DNA of 16,253 nucleotides from Campylobacterota bacterium (GTDB taxonomy: Bacteria > Campylobacterota > Campylobacteria > Campylobacterales > SZUA-545): contig PWVP01000007.1 in NCBI GenBank assembly GCA_003561815.1, forward strand, positions 1-16,253, read 5' to 3'. Numbering within the stretch: the first letter of the stretch is position 1; each line of letters begins with the position of its first letter. The notes below the pieces were generated by a model. That model worked only from the letters and a program-made list of their open reading frames with translations, did no database searches and was not told where the DNA came from. The translations under genes and the position numbers were made by a program. This document shows, piece by piece, positions 1-7,789 of the stretch.

Positions 1-2546
1 CCAAACACCGCCTAAGCCCCACCGATGTGGCCGCCGCCATCCGCGAACAAAACGCCCAGTACGCCCCTGGACAGCTCGGCCAGGAGCCCACCACCGAAGG
101 GGGAACTCTCTACACCTACACCCTCCAGGCCGCCGGACGGCTTAGTAGCCCCGAAGCGTTTGGCAACATCGTCCTGCGCAGCGACGATCGCGGCACTTTT
201 TTACGGCTAAAGGAGGTGGCCACCATCGAACTGGGGGCGCGCAACTACGCCTTTAGCGGCACCATGAACAAAGAGCCCACGGTGCCGATCGGCATCTTTT
301 TACAGCCGGATGCGAACGCACTGGCCACCGCCCAGGCGGTGAGCGAAACCCTGGCGTCTGTGGCCCACCGACTGCCCGATGGGATCGAGTACACCCTCCC
401 CTATGACACCACCGAGTTTGTCCGCATCTCGGTGGGCGAAGTGGTCAAAACCTTCCTGACCGCCCTTTTGCTGGTTTCGGGGATTATCTTTCTCTTTTTG
501 CAGAACCTGCGAGCGACACTGATCCCGGTTCTGGCGATTCCGGTGGCGATTATCGGCACCTTTGCCGGCCTTTACGCCCTGGGTTTTTCGATCAACCTGC
601 TCACCCTCTTTGGGCTGGTGCTCGCCATCGGGATTGTGGTGGACGATGCGATTATCGTGATCGAGAATGTCGAGCGCAACCTCCGCACCAGGCAGCTGGC
701 GGTGCGCGAAGCGACCATCAAAGCGATGGGGGAGGTGACTTCGCCCATTATCGCCAATGTCCTGGTGCTTACGGCGGTCTTTGTGCCGGTGGCGATGATG
801 GGGGGCTTTACCGGGGAGATGTACCGGCAGTTTGCCGTCGCGATCGCCGTATCGGCGGCCATCTCCGGCCTGGTGGCACTCACCCTCACCCCGGCACTCT
901 GCGCACTGCTGCTAAAGGAGCGCATCGGCGAGCCCATCTGGCCGCTTCGGATCTTTAATGCTCTTTTCGATCGGATTATCGGCGGCTTTAGCGCCGGGGT
1001 GCGCCAGGTGCTCCGCCACGGGGTGATCGCACTGGGGCTGATGGGGGTGATGCTCTATGTCACCTTCGAGCTCTTTGGGCGGGTGCCGGGCGCGCTGGTG
1101 CCGATGGAGGATAAGGGAGTGCTGATGGTGGTGAGCAATCTGCCGCCGGCTAGCTCCCTGGATCGCACCATCGAGGTGCGGGACTTTATCTCCGAGGTCG
1201 CGCTGGCCAGCCCCCATGTGGAGGCGATCACCGCCTTTGCGGGGTTTGATCTCATCTCCTCGGCGCTCAAACCCAGCGCCGGTGCGGCGTTTGTCAACCT
1301 CACCGACTGGTCCAAGCGCACCCAGGATCACGAAAAGGCGCAAGCGCTGGCCAATCAGTTTATGGGGGAGTTTATGCAAAACCCCGATGCGATGATCTTC
1401 GCGCTCAATCCGCCCCCTATCATGGGGCTGAGCCTGACGGGCGGCTTTGAGATGCATATCCAGGATCGCGGCGGCGAAGGGGTGATGGCGCTGGCTGAGC
1501 AGGTCGATCGGGTGGTCGCTAAAGCCAACGCGCAGCCCGAGCTGAATATGGTGCGCACCACCCTCAATGTCCACACACCGCTCTATGCGATTGAGCTCGA
1601 TCGCGATCGCGCCCAGATGCTCGGCGTCAACCTGACCGAGCTCTTTAGCACCATGCAGGCCACCTTCGGCTCGCTCTATGTCAACGACTTCAACCTCTAT
1701 GGCCGCGCCTTTGGGGTGCTGCTTCAGGCCGATGCCGACTACCGCCGCGGGCCGGATAACCTGGAGGATGTCTTTGTCCGTAGCGTTAGCGGCGAGATGA
1801 TTCCGCTCAGTGCACTTATCACCCTCCGGCGGGATGTGGGGCCCGATGTCGTCGAGCGCTTCAACCTCTTCACCTCCGCTAAGGTGATGGGCGATGCCGC
1901 ACCGGGATACAGCTCCGGTGATGCGATCCGTGCTATCGAAGCGGTGGCCTCGGAGGTGCTCGATGAGGGGTACACCCTCGCCTGGTCGGGCAGCTCCTAT
2001 CAGGAGCGGGAGATGGGCGGCACCGGCCTGACGGCCTTTATCTTCGGGGTGGTGATGGTCTTTTTGATCCTCTCGGCTCTCTATGAGCGGTGGTTGATGC
2101 CGCTGGCGGTGGTGATGGCGGTGCCCTTTGCCATCTTTGGAGCGATTATGGCGGTGTGGCTCAGGGGGTTTGATAATGAGCTCTACTTCCAGATCGGTCT
2201 GGTGGTGCTCATCGCCCTAGCGGCCAAAAACGCAATCTTGATCGTGGAGTTTGCCATGATGTATCGCAAACGGGGGCTCACACCGGTCAAAGCGGCCATC
2301 GAAGCGGCCAGAACCCGCTTTCGGCCCATCGTGATGACCTCCATGGCCTTTGTGCTCGCCGCCTTGCCGCTGGCGCTCGCTTCAGGGGCCGGGGAGGCGA
2401 GCCGTCAAGCGATCGGCACCGGCACCATCGGCGGGATGCTCTCGGCCACCTTTTTGGCGGTCTTTTTTATCCCCCTCTTTTATGTCTATCTCACCCGGCT
2501 AAGCGAGTGGTTTAGCCAAATCCGAAAAGGGGGTCAGGATGCGTAG
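1..2546 (+). CDS. RND-family (HAE1 type) multidrug efflux transporter, 5' end missing
   Basis: This is the inner-membrane proton-driven pump of a tripartite efflux complex of the AcrB/MexB/CmeB kind, exporting drugs or other amphiphiles from the periplasm and inner membrane. The frame is open to the left edge, and the first visible residues (LSPTDVAAAIREQNAQ) match the AcrB porter domain near residue 195, so roughly 190 N-terminal residues lie outside. Visible features are YPYDTT-like PYDTTEFV before a membrane segment, FLFLQNLRATLIP, and the proton-relay pair VVDDAI (Asp codons at 642-647). The second membrane half carries LAAKNAIL, with the relay Lys at 2226-2228. Comparable AcrB residues are D407, D408 and K940. 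The docking and second porter regions lie between, and the protein ends just after the last membrane helix. It overlaps the following outer-membrane gene by 8 bases (ATGCGTAG), indicating one operon with translational coupling. The adaptor gene is expected upstream. The substrate cannot be read from the sequence. Confidence 0.95.
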   Translation, partial: KHRLSPTDVAAAIREQNAQYAPGQLGQEPTTEGGTLYTYTLQAAGRLSSPEAFGNIVLRSDDRGTFLRLKEVATIELGARNYAFSGTMNKEPTVPIGIFLQPDANALATAQAVSETLASVAHRLPDGIEYTLPYDTTEFVRISVGEVVKTFLTALLLVSGIIFLFLQNLRATLIPVLAIPVAIIGTFAGLYALGFSINLLTLFGLVLAIGIVVDDAIIVIENVERNLRTRQLAVREATIKAMGEVTSPIIANVLVLTAVFVPVAMMGGFTGEMYRQFAVAIAVSAAISGLVALTLTPALCALLLKERIGEPIWPLRIFNALFDRIIGGFSAGVRQVLRHGVIALGLMGVMLYVTFELFGRVPGALVPMEDKGVLMVVSNLPPASSLDRTIEVRDFISEVALASPHVEAITAFAGFDLISSALKPSAGAAFVNLTDWSKRTQDHEKAQALANQFMGEFMQNPDAMIFALNPPPIMGLSLTGGFEMHIQDRGGEGVMALAEQVDRVVAKANAQPELNMVRTTLNVHTPLYAIELDRDRAQMLGVNLTELFSTMQATFGSLYVNDFNLYGRAFGVLLQADADYRRGPDNLEDVFVRSVSGEMIPLSALITLRRDVGPDVVERFNLFTSAKVMGDAAPGYSSGDAIRAIEAVASEVLDEGYTLAWSGSSYQEREMGGTGLTAFIFGVVMVFLILSALYERWLMPLAVVMAVPFAIFGAIMAVWLRGFDNELYFQIGLVVLIALAAKNAILIVEFAMMYRKRGLTPVKAAIEAARTRFRPIVMTSMAFVLAALPLALASGAGEASRQAIGTGTIGGMLSATFLAVFFIPLFYVYLTRLSEWFSQIRKGGQDA

Positions 2547-3921
2547 CCTGGTAGCCGCGATCGCCCTTGTGGCCACACTGTTGACAGGCTGCTCCATGGC
2601 GCCTGCGCTTGAGCCACCCCGGATGGATCTGCCCCAGGGGGAGGCCAATCTCACCATCGACCGCCACTGGTGGGCACACTACAACGACAAGCAGCTTGAC
2701 GCCCTGATGCAAGAGGCGTTTACCCACAATCTCGATCTGCAGCTGGCCGCTGCCAATGTCGCCCAGGCCAGAGCCGCCCTGGGGCTGGCCAGCGCCCAGC
2801 GCTACCCCCGGCTGGACGCCACCGCTTCAGCCAGCCACACCGAAGGCAGCCGTGAAAGCTTCGCAGGCACAGGGGCGAGCTATGAGAACTACGCCGTTAG
2901 CGGGGTGCTCAGCTACGAGCTGGATCTCTTCGGTCGCCTGCGCGATACCAAATCCGCCGCCCAGAGCACGCTTCTGGCGATGGAGGCCAACCGCCAGGCG
3001 CTCCAACTCAGCCTCGGCGCTTCGGTGGCTGAGAGCTACTTCTCGCTGCTGGTTCTAAGCCACAACCTCCAGGCGCTCGATCGGCTCATCGAAGCCAAAG
3101 AGCAAGGAGTCGCCATCCGCAGAGAGCAGCACCGCCACGGCACACTCAGCGCGCTTAAGCTGCACCGGATCGAAGCGGATCTGCACCAGAGTCGTGCACA
3201 GCGGCACCAGCTCAAACGCCAAAAGGAGGCCACGCTCAACGCCCTGGCGCTTTTAAGCGGGCAATCGCCTCAGCAGATTGCCCACAGCAAGTGGCGTGTC
3301 GATGGCCCGCTTCCTGAGATCACCGCACTCGCAGCCCAGCTGCCCTCCGATCTGCTCCATAGGCGGCCCGATGTGATGGCTGCCGAGAAGCAGCTTGAGG
3401 CGGCCAACTACCAGATCGGAGCTGCACGGGCGGCCTGGTTCCCCTCTTTAAACCTCACCACAAGCGCGGGGTATCAGAGTCAGGCGCTGAACAATCTCAT
3501 GAGCAGCGGTGCGGCCACTACCCAGGTCGGTGCGGCCATGACGGTGCCGATCTTTGACTTTGGTCGCATCCGTGCCGGGGTGGCCGCAGCAGAGGCGGGT
3601 CAGCAAGCGGCCCTGATCGGGTATCTGAAGAGCGTGCAGCAGGCCTTTAGCGAAGTGCACGACGGGCTACAGCGCTACGAACAGGCCGCCCAGTCGCTTA
3701 AAAGCCTTCAAGCGCAGCGCTCAGAGCTTCAAAAGGCGCTGGAGCTGACCGAGCACCACTACACGCTAGGCAGCCTTGACTACACCGCCGTGATCGAGGC
3801 TAAAGGGGCCTATCTGGGCGCACTCAGCGCCCAGAACAGCGCCACAGGGGAGCTTCTAGCCGCCCAGGTGCAGCTCTATAAAGCGCTAGGGGGTGGGTGG
3901 CAGCGCCCCGACGGGCACTAG
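2539..3921 (+). CDS. Outer-membrane efflux lipoprotein, TolC/OprM (NodT) family
   Basis: This 460-residue protein is the outer-membrane channel of the same efflux complex as the upstream RND pump, equivalent to OprM or CmeC. It starts with a lipoprotein signal peptide ending in LLTGC, so Cys18 should be acylated and anchor the protein in the outer membrane. Two tandem outer-membrane-efflux repeats follow, each an amphipathic strand-helix unit: the first contains ALGLASAQRYPRLDATAS and SYELDLFGRLR, and the second repeats the pattern as IGAARAAWFPSLNLTTSAG and VPIFDFGRIRAG. The usual LLHRRPDVMAAE motif lies between them. Length is normal for the family. The ATG at 2539 is preceded by a purine-rich GGGGG ribosome site inside the pump gene, with which it overlaps by 8 bases. 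Its stop codon is embedded in the CTAG also used as the stop of the convergent peptidase gene, so there is no terminator between them. Confidence 0.95.
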   Translation: MRSLVAAIALVATLLTGCSMAPALEPPRMDLPQGEANLTIDRHWWAHYNDKQLDALMQEAFTHNLDLQLAAANVAQARAALGLASAQRYPRLDATASASHTEGSRESFAGTGASYENYAVSGVLSYELDLFGRLRDTKSAAQSTLLAMEANRQALQLSLGASVAESYFSLLVLSHNLQALDRLIEAKEQGVAIRREQHRHGTLSALKLHRIEADLHQSRAQRHQLKRQKEATLNALALLSGQSPQQIAHSKWRVDGPLPEITALAAQLPSDLLHRRPDVMAAEKQLEAANYQIGAARAAWFPSLNLTTSAGYQSQALNNLMSSGAATTQVGAAMTVPIFDFGRIRAGVAAAEAGQQAALIGYLKSVQQAFSEVHDGLQRYEQAAQSLKSLQAQRSELQKALELTEHHYTLGSLDYTAVIEAKGAYLGALSAQNSATGELLAAQVQLYKALGGGWQRPDGH

Positions 3922-4790
3922 ATGACCTCAATATGCCACGGCTCGAAGTAGACGCCGTAGGGGTTGCCCTCAGGGTAGCGGATCGCCACATAGCCCAGCT
4001 TCATCAGCTTCTCAAACTCCCGGGTCTTTGCGAAGGCCTGGGTGAAGTTGCGCGCGCCAAAGCCCACTTTACCCACATCAAAATCCCCAATCCCGTGATA
4101 GGAGTAGCCCGCCGGAGCGAGCGATCGGGAGGCCTCGGAGTAGTTGCCGCCGGTATCGACCACCTTGGCTAAAAAGAGGTGCAGCTGCTTCGTGAGACTC
4201 CGAACGCCGGAGGTGAGGATAATCGTCTCCCCGATATCCTCTTTAATCGCATCGTAGACCTGCTCGGACTCGCCACGGAAAAGATAGTGGCCGGTGTGGG
4301 GCACCTTATAGACCGCACTCTCGTCGATGGTGGCACTTAGATGATCGATCACCCGATCGCCATAGAAGCCGTACTGGCGGGCGTCACGGGCGAAAAGCTC
4401 CTCGATAAACGCCAGCTCCTCGGCCGTAAAAGCGCCGATACGATCCACCGCTGAGGCGAACCGGAGGGTGCGATCGAAGCTGATGATGTTGAAGTTGCCA
4501 AACCCGACCCAATCCATCGTGCGGCGCAACCGCGCCTCGATGCTCTGCACCAGCTCCCACTCCCGGCCGGTGGCCACCACATCGGGCAGAGCGTTAAAGA
4601 TCTTCGCCTCGTAGATGTGATCCTTGGGGCTTAGCTGGGCGCCCGCTAGCTCATCGTACGCCTCGTGCGTCTTGGCCTCCTGGGCGGCACGGAGCAGATC
4701 CTGCTCCCCGCGACTGGTCCGTTCACATCCGCTCTGAAACAGCATCAATGAACCCATCGCCCCCAGCTGAAGAAAGTGTCGCCTTTTCAC
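3918..4790 (-). CDS. Exported M15-family D-alanyl-D-alanine carboxypeptidase-like metallopeptidase
   Basis: This 290-residue protein probably trims peptidoglycan stem peptides in the periplasm. The N-terminus KRRHFLQLGAMG resembles a twin-arginine signal, and QSGC at residues 19-22 looks like a non-standard lipobox, so it may be a Tat-exported lipoprotein. The C-terminal third has the VanY/M15 pattern: TSGVRS with Arg197, Gln202, then SYHGIGDFDVG (His232, Asp238), and finally FEPWHIEV (Glu283, His286). These fit two zinc His, one zinc Asp and a catalytic Glu. The Asp is six residues after the first His, whereas VanX and VanY have it seven after, which suggests a distinct M15 subgroup. The first 170 residues match no family I can name. 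The start is a GTG preceded by GAGAGGG. It lies 158 bases after gltX on the same strand. Metallopeptidase identity is confident; the exact substrate is inferred. Confidence 0.82.
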   Translation of the reverse strand: MKRRHFLQLGAMGSLMLFQSGCERTSRGEQDLLRAAQEAKTHEAYDELAGAQLSPKDHIYEAKIFNALPDVVATGREWELVQSIEARLRRTMDWVGFGNFNIISFDRTLRFASAVDRIGAFTAEELAFIEELFARDARQYGFYGDRVIDHLSATIDESAVYKVPHTGHYLFRGESEQVYDAIKEDIGETIILTSGVRSLTKQLHLFLAKVVDTGGNYSEASRSLAPAGYSYHGIGDFDVGKVGFGARNFTQAFAKTREFEKLMKLGYVAIRYPEGNPYGVYFEPWHIEVI

Positions 4791-4820
4791 ATCTGCCCTC
4801 TCTCGTTGAAGTGGCTACAT

Positions 4821-4826
4821 TTTATA
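4821..4826 (-). promoter_or_regulatory. Possible -10 box for the M15 peptidase gene
   Basis: On the minus strand this reads TATAAA, 30 bases upstream of the GTG start, inside an AT-rich stretch of the intergenic region. No TTGACA-like -35 is present at 16-18 bases. That is compatible with Campylobacterota sigma-70 promoters, where -35 boxes are often not recognisable, but the call rests on one hexamer. Confidence 0.35.
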
Positions 4827-4861
4827 ATGATTTTAATTAAGAAGTGGTGTCTAAAAGAGGT

Positions 4862-4882
4862 GGCGAGGCGTCACGCCCCGCC
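4862..4882 (-). terminator. GC-rich hairpin downstream of gltX, weak terminator candidate
   Basis: A stem of 4 bp, one A-C mismatch and 4 bp closes a TCA loop: arms GGCGAGGCG and CGCCCCGCC on the plus strand. Read in the gltX direction it lies 66 bases past the stop codon and is followed after three bases by a short CTCTTTTA tract, which is a poor U-run. A stronger T-run (six T) precedes it instead. It may attenuate transcription between gltX and the peptidase gene rather than stop it. Confidence 0.35.
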
Positions 4883-4948
4883 AAAAAAGAGGCAGCATAA
4901 AGTGTGATCGGTGTCAAATCAGAAATGATCTTAAAACAGAAGTGTTAA

Positions 4949-6337
4949 TTAAGTGTTAACTGCGCTCACAAGCCCCTCTAAACGCGCGGCCACCTCCTCG
5001 ATACCCAAAATCGCCAGCGCATCGCTCAAGCTTGGCCCCTGCGCCTGACCGAAGAGCGCCAGGCGTAGCGGCTTACCCAGAGCAGGCATCTTAGCCCCCG
5101 ACTCCTTTAAAAAACGGTCAATCTCCGCCTGATACTCCACGGGCAGGTGGGGGCCGCCGCTGTGGCGAAGATGGGCCACAAACCGCTCAAGAAGCTCAAG
5201 CGCCTGGGGGGTCGCCAGCGCCAGATCCTTTGGGTTGTAGGCGGTTGGCCGGCTGATGAAGAGCTGCGCTTGCGCTTTAACCTCCTCAAGCGTCTGCGCC
5301 TTCTCTTTGCAGAGATCTAGCAAAATCTCCTGCGCATCGTGGCCGCGAATATCGCACTCAAACTCCTCGTGCAGCAGTTTGATCAGCCGATCGTTGGGGC
5401 TGTTTTTGATGTAGTGGCCGTTGAGCCAGAGCAGCTTGGAGGGGTTGTAGGCCGAAGCGGATTTGTTGATGTCGTTGGGATCGAAGAGTGCGAGCATCTC
5501 CTCAAGCGAGAAGATCTCCTGATCGCCATGACTCCAGCCCAGGCGCACCAGAAAGTTCAGCAGCGCTTCGGGCAGATACCCCTGGTGCTTGTACTCCATC
5601 ACATCGGTCGCCCCATCGCGTTTGCTCAGCTTTTTGCCCGCCTCGTTCAGAATCATCGGCACATGAAAAAACTTCGGCTCTTTAAACCCCAAAGCGCGGT
5701 AGACCACCAGCTGCTTAGGGGTGTTAGAGAGGTGATCATCGCCGCGAATCACATCACTCACCCCCATGAACGCATCATCGATCGCCACCACGAAGTTATA
5801 GGTCGGCGAACCGTCGGCGCGGGCGATGATAAAGTCATCCACCTCATCCCAGTTAAAGGTAACCGGCCCCTTGATGCCATCCTCGATCGTCACACTCCCC
5901 TCCAGCGGCGCTTTAATGCGCACCACCGGCTCTACCCCCTCCACCGGGCCCAGCGTGCCATCGCGGTAGCGCCCATCGTAGCGGGGCCGCTCACCGCGTT
6001 TTTGCTGCTCTTCACGCAGCGCGTCAAGCACCTCTTTGGACATGTAACAGTAGTACGCTTTGCCCTCATCCAGAAGCCGGGCGATGTGGCGCCGGTAGAG
6101 ATCGAAGCGCTGGGATTGATAGACCGCTTCGCCATCGTGGCTCATCCCCACCCACTCAAACGCCTCTAAAATCGCCTCGGTCGCCGCCTGGGAGTTGCGG
6201 GCCAGATCGGTATCCTCGATACGAAGCAGAAACTTCCCCCCCTGCCGTCTGGCCCAGAGCCAGGAAAAGAGTGCGGTCCGAAGGCCGCCGATATGCAGAT
6301 ACCCCGTCGGAGACGGAGCGAAACGGGTTACAGTCAT
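4949..6337 (-). CDS. gltX: Glutamyl-tRNA synthetase
   Basis: This cytoplasmic class I aminoacyl-tRNA synthetase attaches glutamate to tRNA-Glu, and in organisms without GlnRS sometimes to tRNA-Gln. The 462-residue length is normal. The Rossmann fold opens with RFAPSPTGYLHIGG (HIGH-type signature at residues 15-18), followed by RIEDTD near residue 40, and the KMSKS-type signature is KKLSKRDGATDV at 235-246. RGDDHLSNTPKQ near 198-209 is also typical. The helical anticodon-binding part fills the C-terminal 150 residues. Campylobacterota usually carry two GltX paralogues; as I remember them, this one resembles the HIGG-type GltX1 rather than the shorter GltX2, so a second copy is expected elsewhere. 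The ATG at 6337 has only a weak ribosome site (GAAAG). It is 32 bases downstream of the RluA-family gene and is probably cotranscribed with it. Confidence 0.97.
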   Translation of the reverse strand: MTVTRFAPSPTGYLHIGGLRTALFSWLWARRQGGKFLLRIEDTDLARNSQAATEAILEAFEWVGMSHDGEAVYQSQRFDLYRRHIARLLDEGKAYYCYMSKEVLDALREEQQKRGERPRYDGRYRDGTLGPVEGVEPVVRIKAPLEGSVTIEDGIKGPVTFNWDEVDDFIIARADGSPTYNFVVAIDDAFMGVSDVIRGDDHLSNTPKQLVVYRALGFKEPKFFHVPMILNEAGKKLSKRDGATDVMEYKHQGYLPEALLNFLVRLGWSHGDQEIFSLEEMLALFDPNDINKSASAYNPSKLLWLNGHYIKNSPNDRLIKLLHEEFECDIRGHDAQEILLDLCKEKAQTLEEVKAQAQLFISRPTAYNPKDLALATPQALELLERFVAHLRHSGGPHLPVEYQAEIDRFLKESGAKMPALGKPLRLALFGQAQGPSLSDALAILGIEEVAARLEGLVSAVNT

Positions 6338-6369
6338 GATGCTACTTTCGAGAAAATTTCGGCGCTATT

Positions 6370-7305
6370 TTACCCCTGTGGTGCTTTGGCTGCCAGAAGC
6401 GTCTGCTCAGACTCAAACCCGGCTCGAGATCGCAGCTCAAAGCGGCTCTTGTAATCAAAGGCGATCTGATCGGCATGGAGCAGAATCCGCCCCGCCCCGC
6501 TAAGGGCCAGTCGATCCGCATGACTTAGGCGCCCCTCCAGATAGGCGCACGCCGCCTCCAGAGGTGCGCCATAGAGCAGATCGCCCAAAATCGGGTGGCC
6601 GATATGGGCCAGATGAAGCCGGATCTGGTGCGTGCGTCCTGTGACCGGGCGGGCCAGCGCGAGCGTGCAGTCGTGTTCGCGGATATAGCGCAGAGGGCGC
6701 ACCAGTGTGCGGGCCGGACGCCCCCCTTCGCCCGTGGCCCCCATCACCCGTGGCACCCCTAAGCGTTTGGCCCGGGCAGTGCTACCCTGAATAATCGGCA
6801 CATCCACCAGCTGCTCATGGGCGATGCGGCCTCTGGCGTAGAGCAGATACTCTTTGCGCACCAGCCGGGCGGCAAAGAGCTCTTTAAACTCCAGCTCGGC
6901 ACCCTTGTGGCGACCCACCAGAACCAGCCCACTGGTTTCACGATCGAGGCGGTGAATAAGCTGCGTCTGCCCCCCGTAGCGAAAGCGCGCCTGCTCAATC
7001 ACGGTGATCTGATCGTTACCAAAGCCGCTAGGGTGGACCAGCAGACCACTGGGTTTATCATAAAGCGCAAAGTCCGCCGTCTCAAAGAGCGGATCAAGCC
7101 CCCCTGCGGCGGGCTCAAAGAGCAGCACACTCAGCCGCCCGGTAATGAAACGCGATTTGACCGAGACCGGTGCGCCATCGAGCTGCACGCGCCCCTTATC
7201 CACCAGCCGCGCCGCCGCAGGCTGGGTGAGGTCTAGCTGCTTCATCAGAAAGAAGACAATATGAACCGGGGTGTCAAGCTGAAAGTGGTGTTGTCGATAG
7301 GGCAT
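6370..7305 (-). CDS. RluA-family pseudouridine synthase
   Basis: This 311-residue enzyme should isomerise specific uridines in rRNA or tRNA to pseudouridine. An S4-like RNA-binding segment occupies about residues 13-55 (ARLVDKGRVQLDG). The catalytic domain begins near FALYDKPSGLLVHP at 79-92 and carries the family signature HRLDRETSGLVLVG at 118-131, with Asp121 as the catalytic residue. RKEYLL at 150-155 and GRTHQIRLHLAHIGHPILGD at 223-242 are also diagnostic. Whether it is RluC, RluD or another paralogue cannot be decided, so the target uridine is unknown. The start is unusual: the ATG at 7305 has no Shine-Dalgarno at normal distance. A TATAAT lies only five bases upstream, and an in-frame TAA at -9 rules out an earlier start. 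gltX follows after 32 bases, suggesting a translation-related operon. Confidence 0.93.
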   Translation of the reverse strand: MPYRQHHFQLDTPVHIVFFLMKQLDLTQPAAARLVDKGRVQLDGAPVSVKSRFITGRLSVLLFEPAAGGLDPLFETADFALYDKPSGLLVHPSGFGNDQITVIEQARFRYGGQTQLIHRLDRETSGLVLVGRHKGAELEFKELFAARLVRKEYLLYARGRIAHEQLVDVPIIQGSTARAKRLGVPRVMGATGEGGRPARTLVRPLRYIREHDCTLALARPVTGRTHQIRLHLAHIGHPILGDLLYGAPLEAACAYLEGRLSHADRLALSGAGRILLHADQIAFDYKSRFELRSRAGFESEQTLLAAKAPQG

Positions 7306-7308
7306 GTG

Positions 7309-7314
7309 CGATTA
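7309..7314 (-). promoter_or_regulatory. TATAAT immediately before the RluA-family start codon
   Basis: On the minus strand a perfect TATAAT is separated from the ATG by CGCAC only. If used as a -10 box, the transcript would begin at or next to the A of the start codon, giving a leaderless mRNA. No -35 hexamer is visible, because that position is taken up by the adjacent inverted repeat. It could also be chance. Confidence 0.35.
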
Positions 7315-7316
7315 TA

Positions 7317-7349
7317 CGCGATCTGACCTCTCCTTTGCTTCAGATCGCG
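7317..7349 (-). repeat. 10-bp perfect inverted repeat between hsp20 and the RluA-family gene
   Basis: The arms CGCGATCTGA (7317-7326) and TCAGATCGCG (7340-7349) are perfectly complementary around a 13-base loop. In the transcribed (minus) direction it begins six bases after the stop codon of the second hsp20 gene. It is not followed by a U-run, so it is not a standard intrinsic terminator. The loop contains AAAGGAGAGG, a strong Shine-Dalgarno-like sequence with no start codon at a usable distance. It may stabilise the hsp20 mRNA 3' end, mark a processing site, or bind a protein as DNA. Confidence 0.6.
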
Positions 7350-7355
7350 CTTTGG

Positions 7356-7778
7356 TTAACCAACCTTAATCGCTCGGGGCCGCTTGGCCTCATCATAGGG
7401 GATGGTGATGGTGAGCACACCGTTGTCAAGCTTTGCGCTGATGCGATCGCAATCGGCACTCTCAGGGAGCAAAAAGCTTCGCTCCAGCACCCCAAAGTAG
7501 CTCTCGCAGTGGTAGTAGCCCTGCTCGGACTTCTCGCTGCTGTGGTGGCGGTGGGCTTTGAGTATCAGATGCCCGCCCTCCACCTGAAGCTCTAGATCCT
7601 CTTTTTCTACACCGGGCAGATCGATGCGAAGCGTGATCGCCTCGCTTGCTTCATTGGCGTTTGCCGGAGGGGTGTGGCCAAAGAGCGCCGCCGCCGGACG
7701 CCAGATGCGCTCCAGGCCGCTTTTTAGTCCACCCTCCAGGCGGTGCTCCCACTTTTTAAGTGTGTCGGTCAGTACCAT
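7356..7778 (-). CDS. Small heat-shock protein (Hsp20/alpha-crystallin family), second of tandem pair
   Basis: This 140-residue ATP-independent chaperone should bind unfolding proteins during stress and hold them for refolding by DnaK/ClpB. A variable N-terminal arm of about 45 residues (with DTLKKWEHRLEGGL) is followed by an alpha-crystallin domain: LRIDLPGVEKEDLELQVEG, SFLLPESADCDRISAKLDNG and GVLTITIP near residues 119-127. The tail IKV at 137-139 is a usable I-x-I/V assembly motif. The ATG at 7778 follows a strong AAAGGAGAGG site that overlaps the stop codon of the preceding hsp20, so translation is probably coupled. The sequence is clearly diverged from its neighbour, with extra His and Cys residues in the loop at 77-91, so the two proteins are unlikely to be redundant copies of a recent duplication. 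They may form mixed oligomers. Confidence 0.93.
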   Translation of the reverse strand: MVLTDTLKKWEHRLEGGLKSGLERIWRPAAALFGHTPPANANEASEAITLRIDLPGVEKEDLELQVEGGHLILKAHRHHSSEKSEQGYYHCESYFGVLERSFLLPESADCDRISAKLDNGVLTITIPYDEAKRPRAIKVG

Positions 7779-7789
7779 AAGCCTCTCCT

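Noticed and set aside
912..1574. 220-codon minus-strand frame opposite the RND pump
   Set aside because: It is antisense to a conserved transporter and its His/Arg/Gln-rich translation has no family features.
5339..6169. 276-codon plus-strand frame opposite gltX
   Set aside because: It is fully antisense to gltX, with no ribosome site or recognisable domain.
7317..7349. Ordinary intrinsic terminator after hsp20
   Set aside because: The stem is good, but no run of T follows in the direction of transcription; TATAATCGC follows instead.
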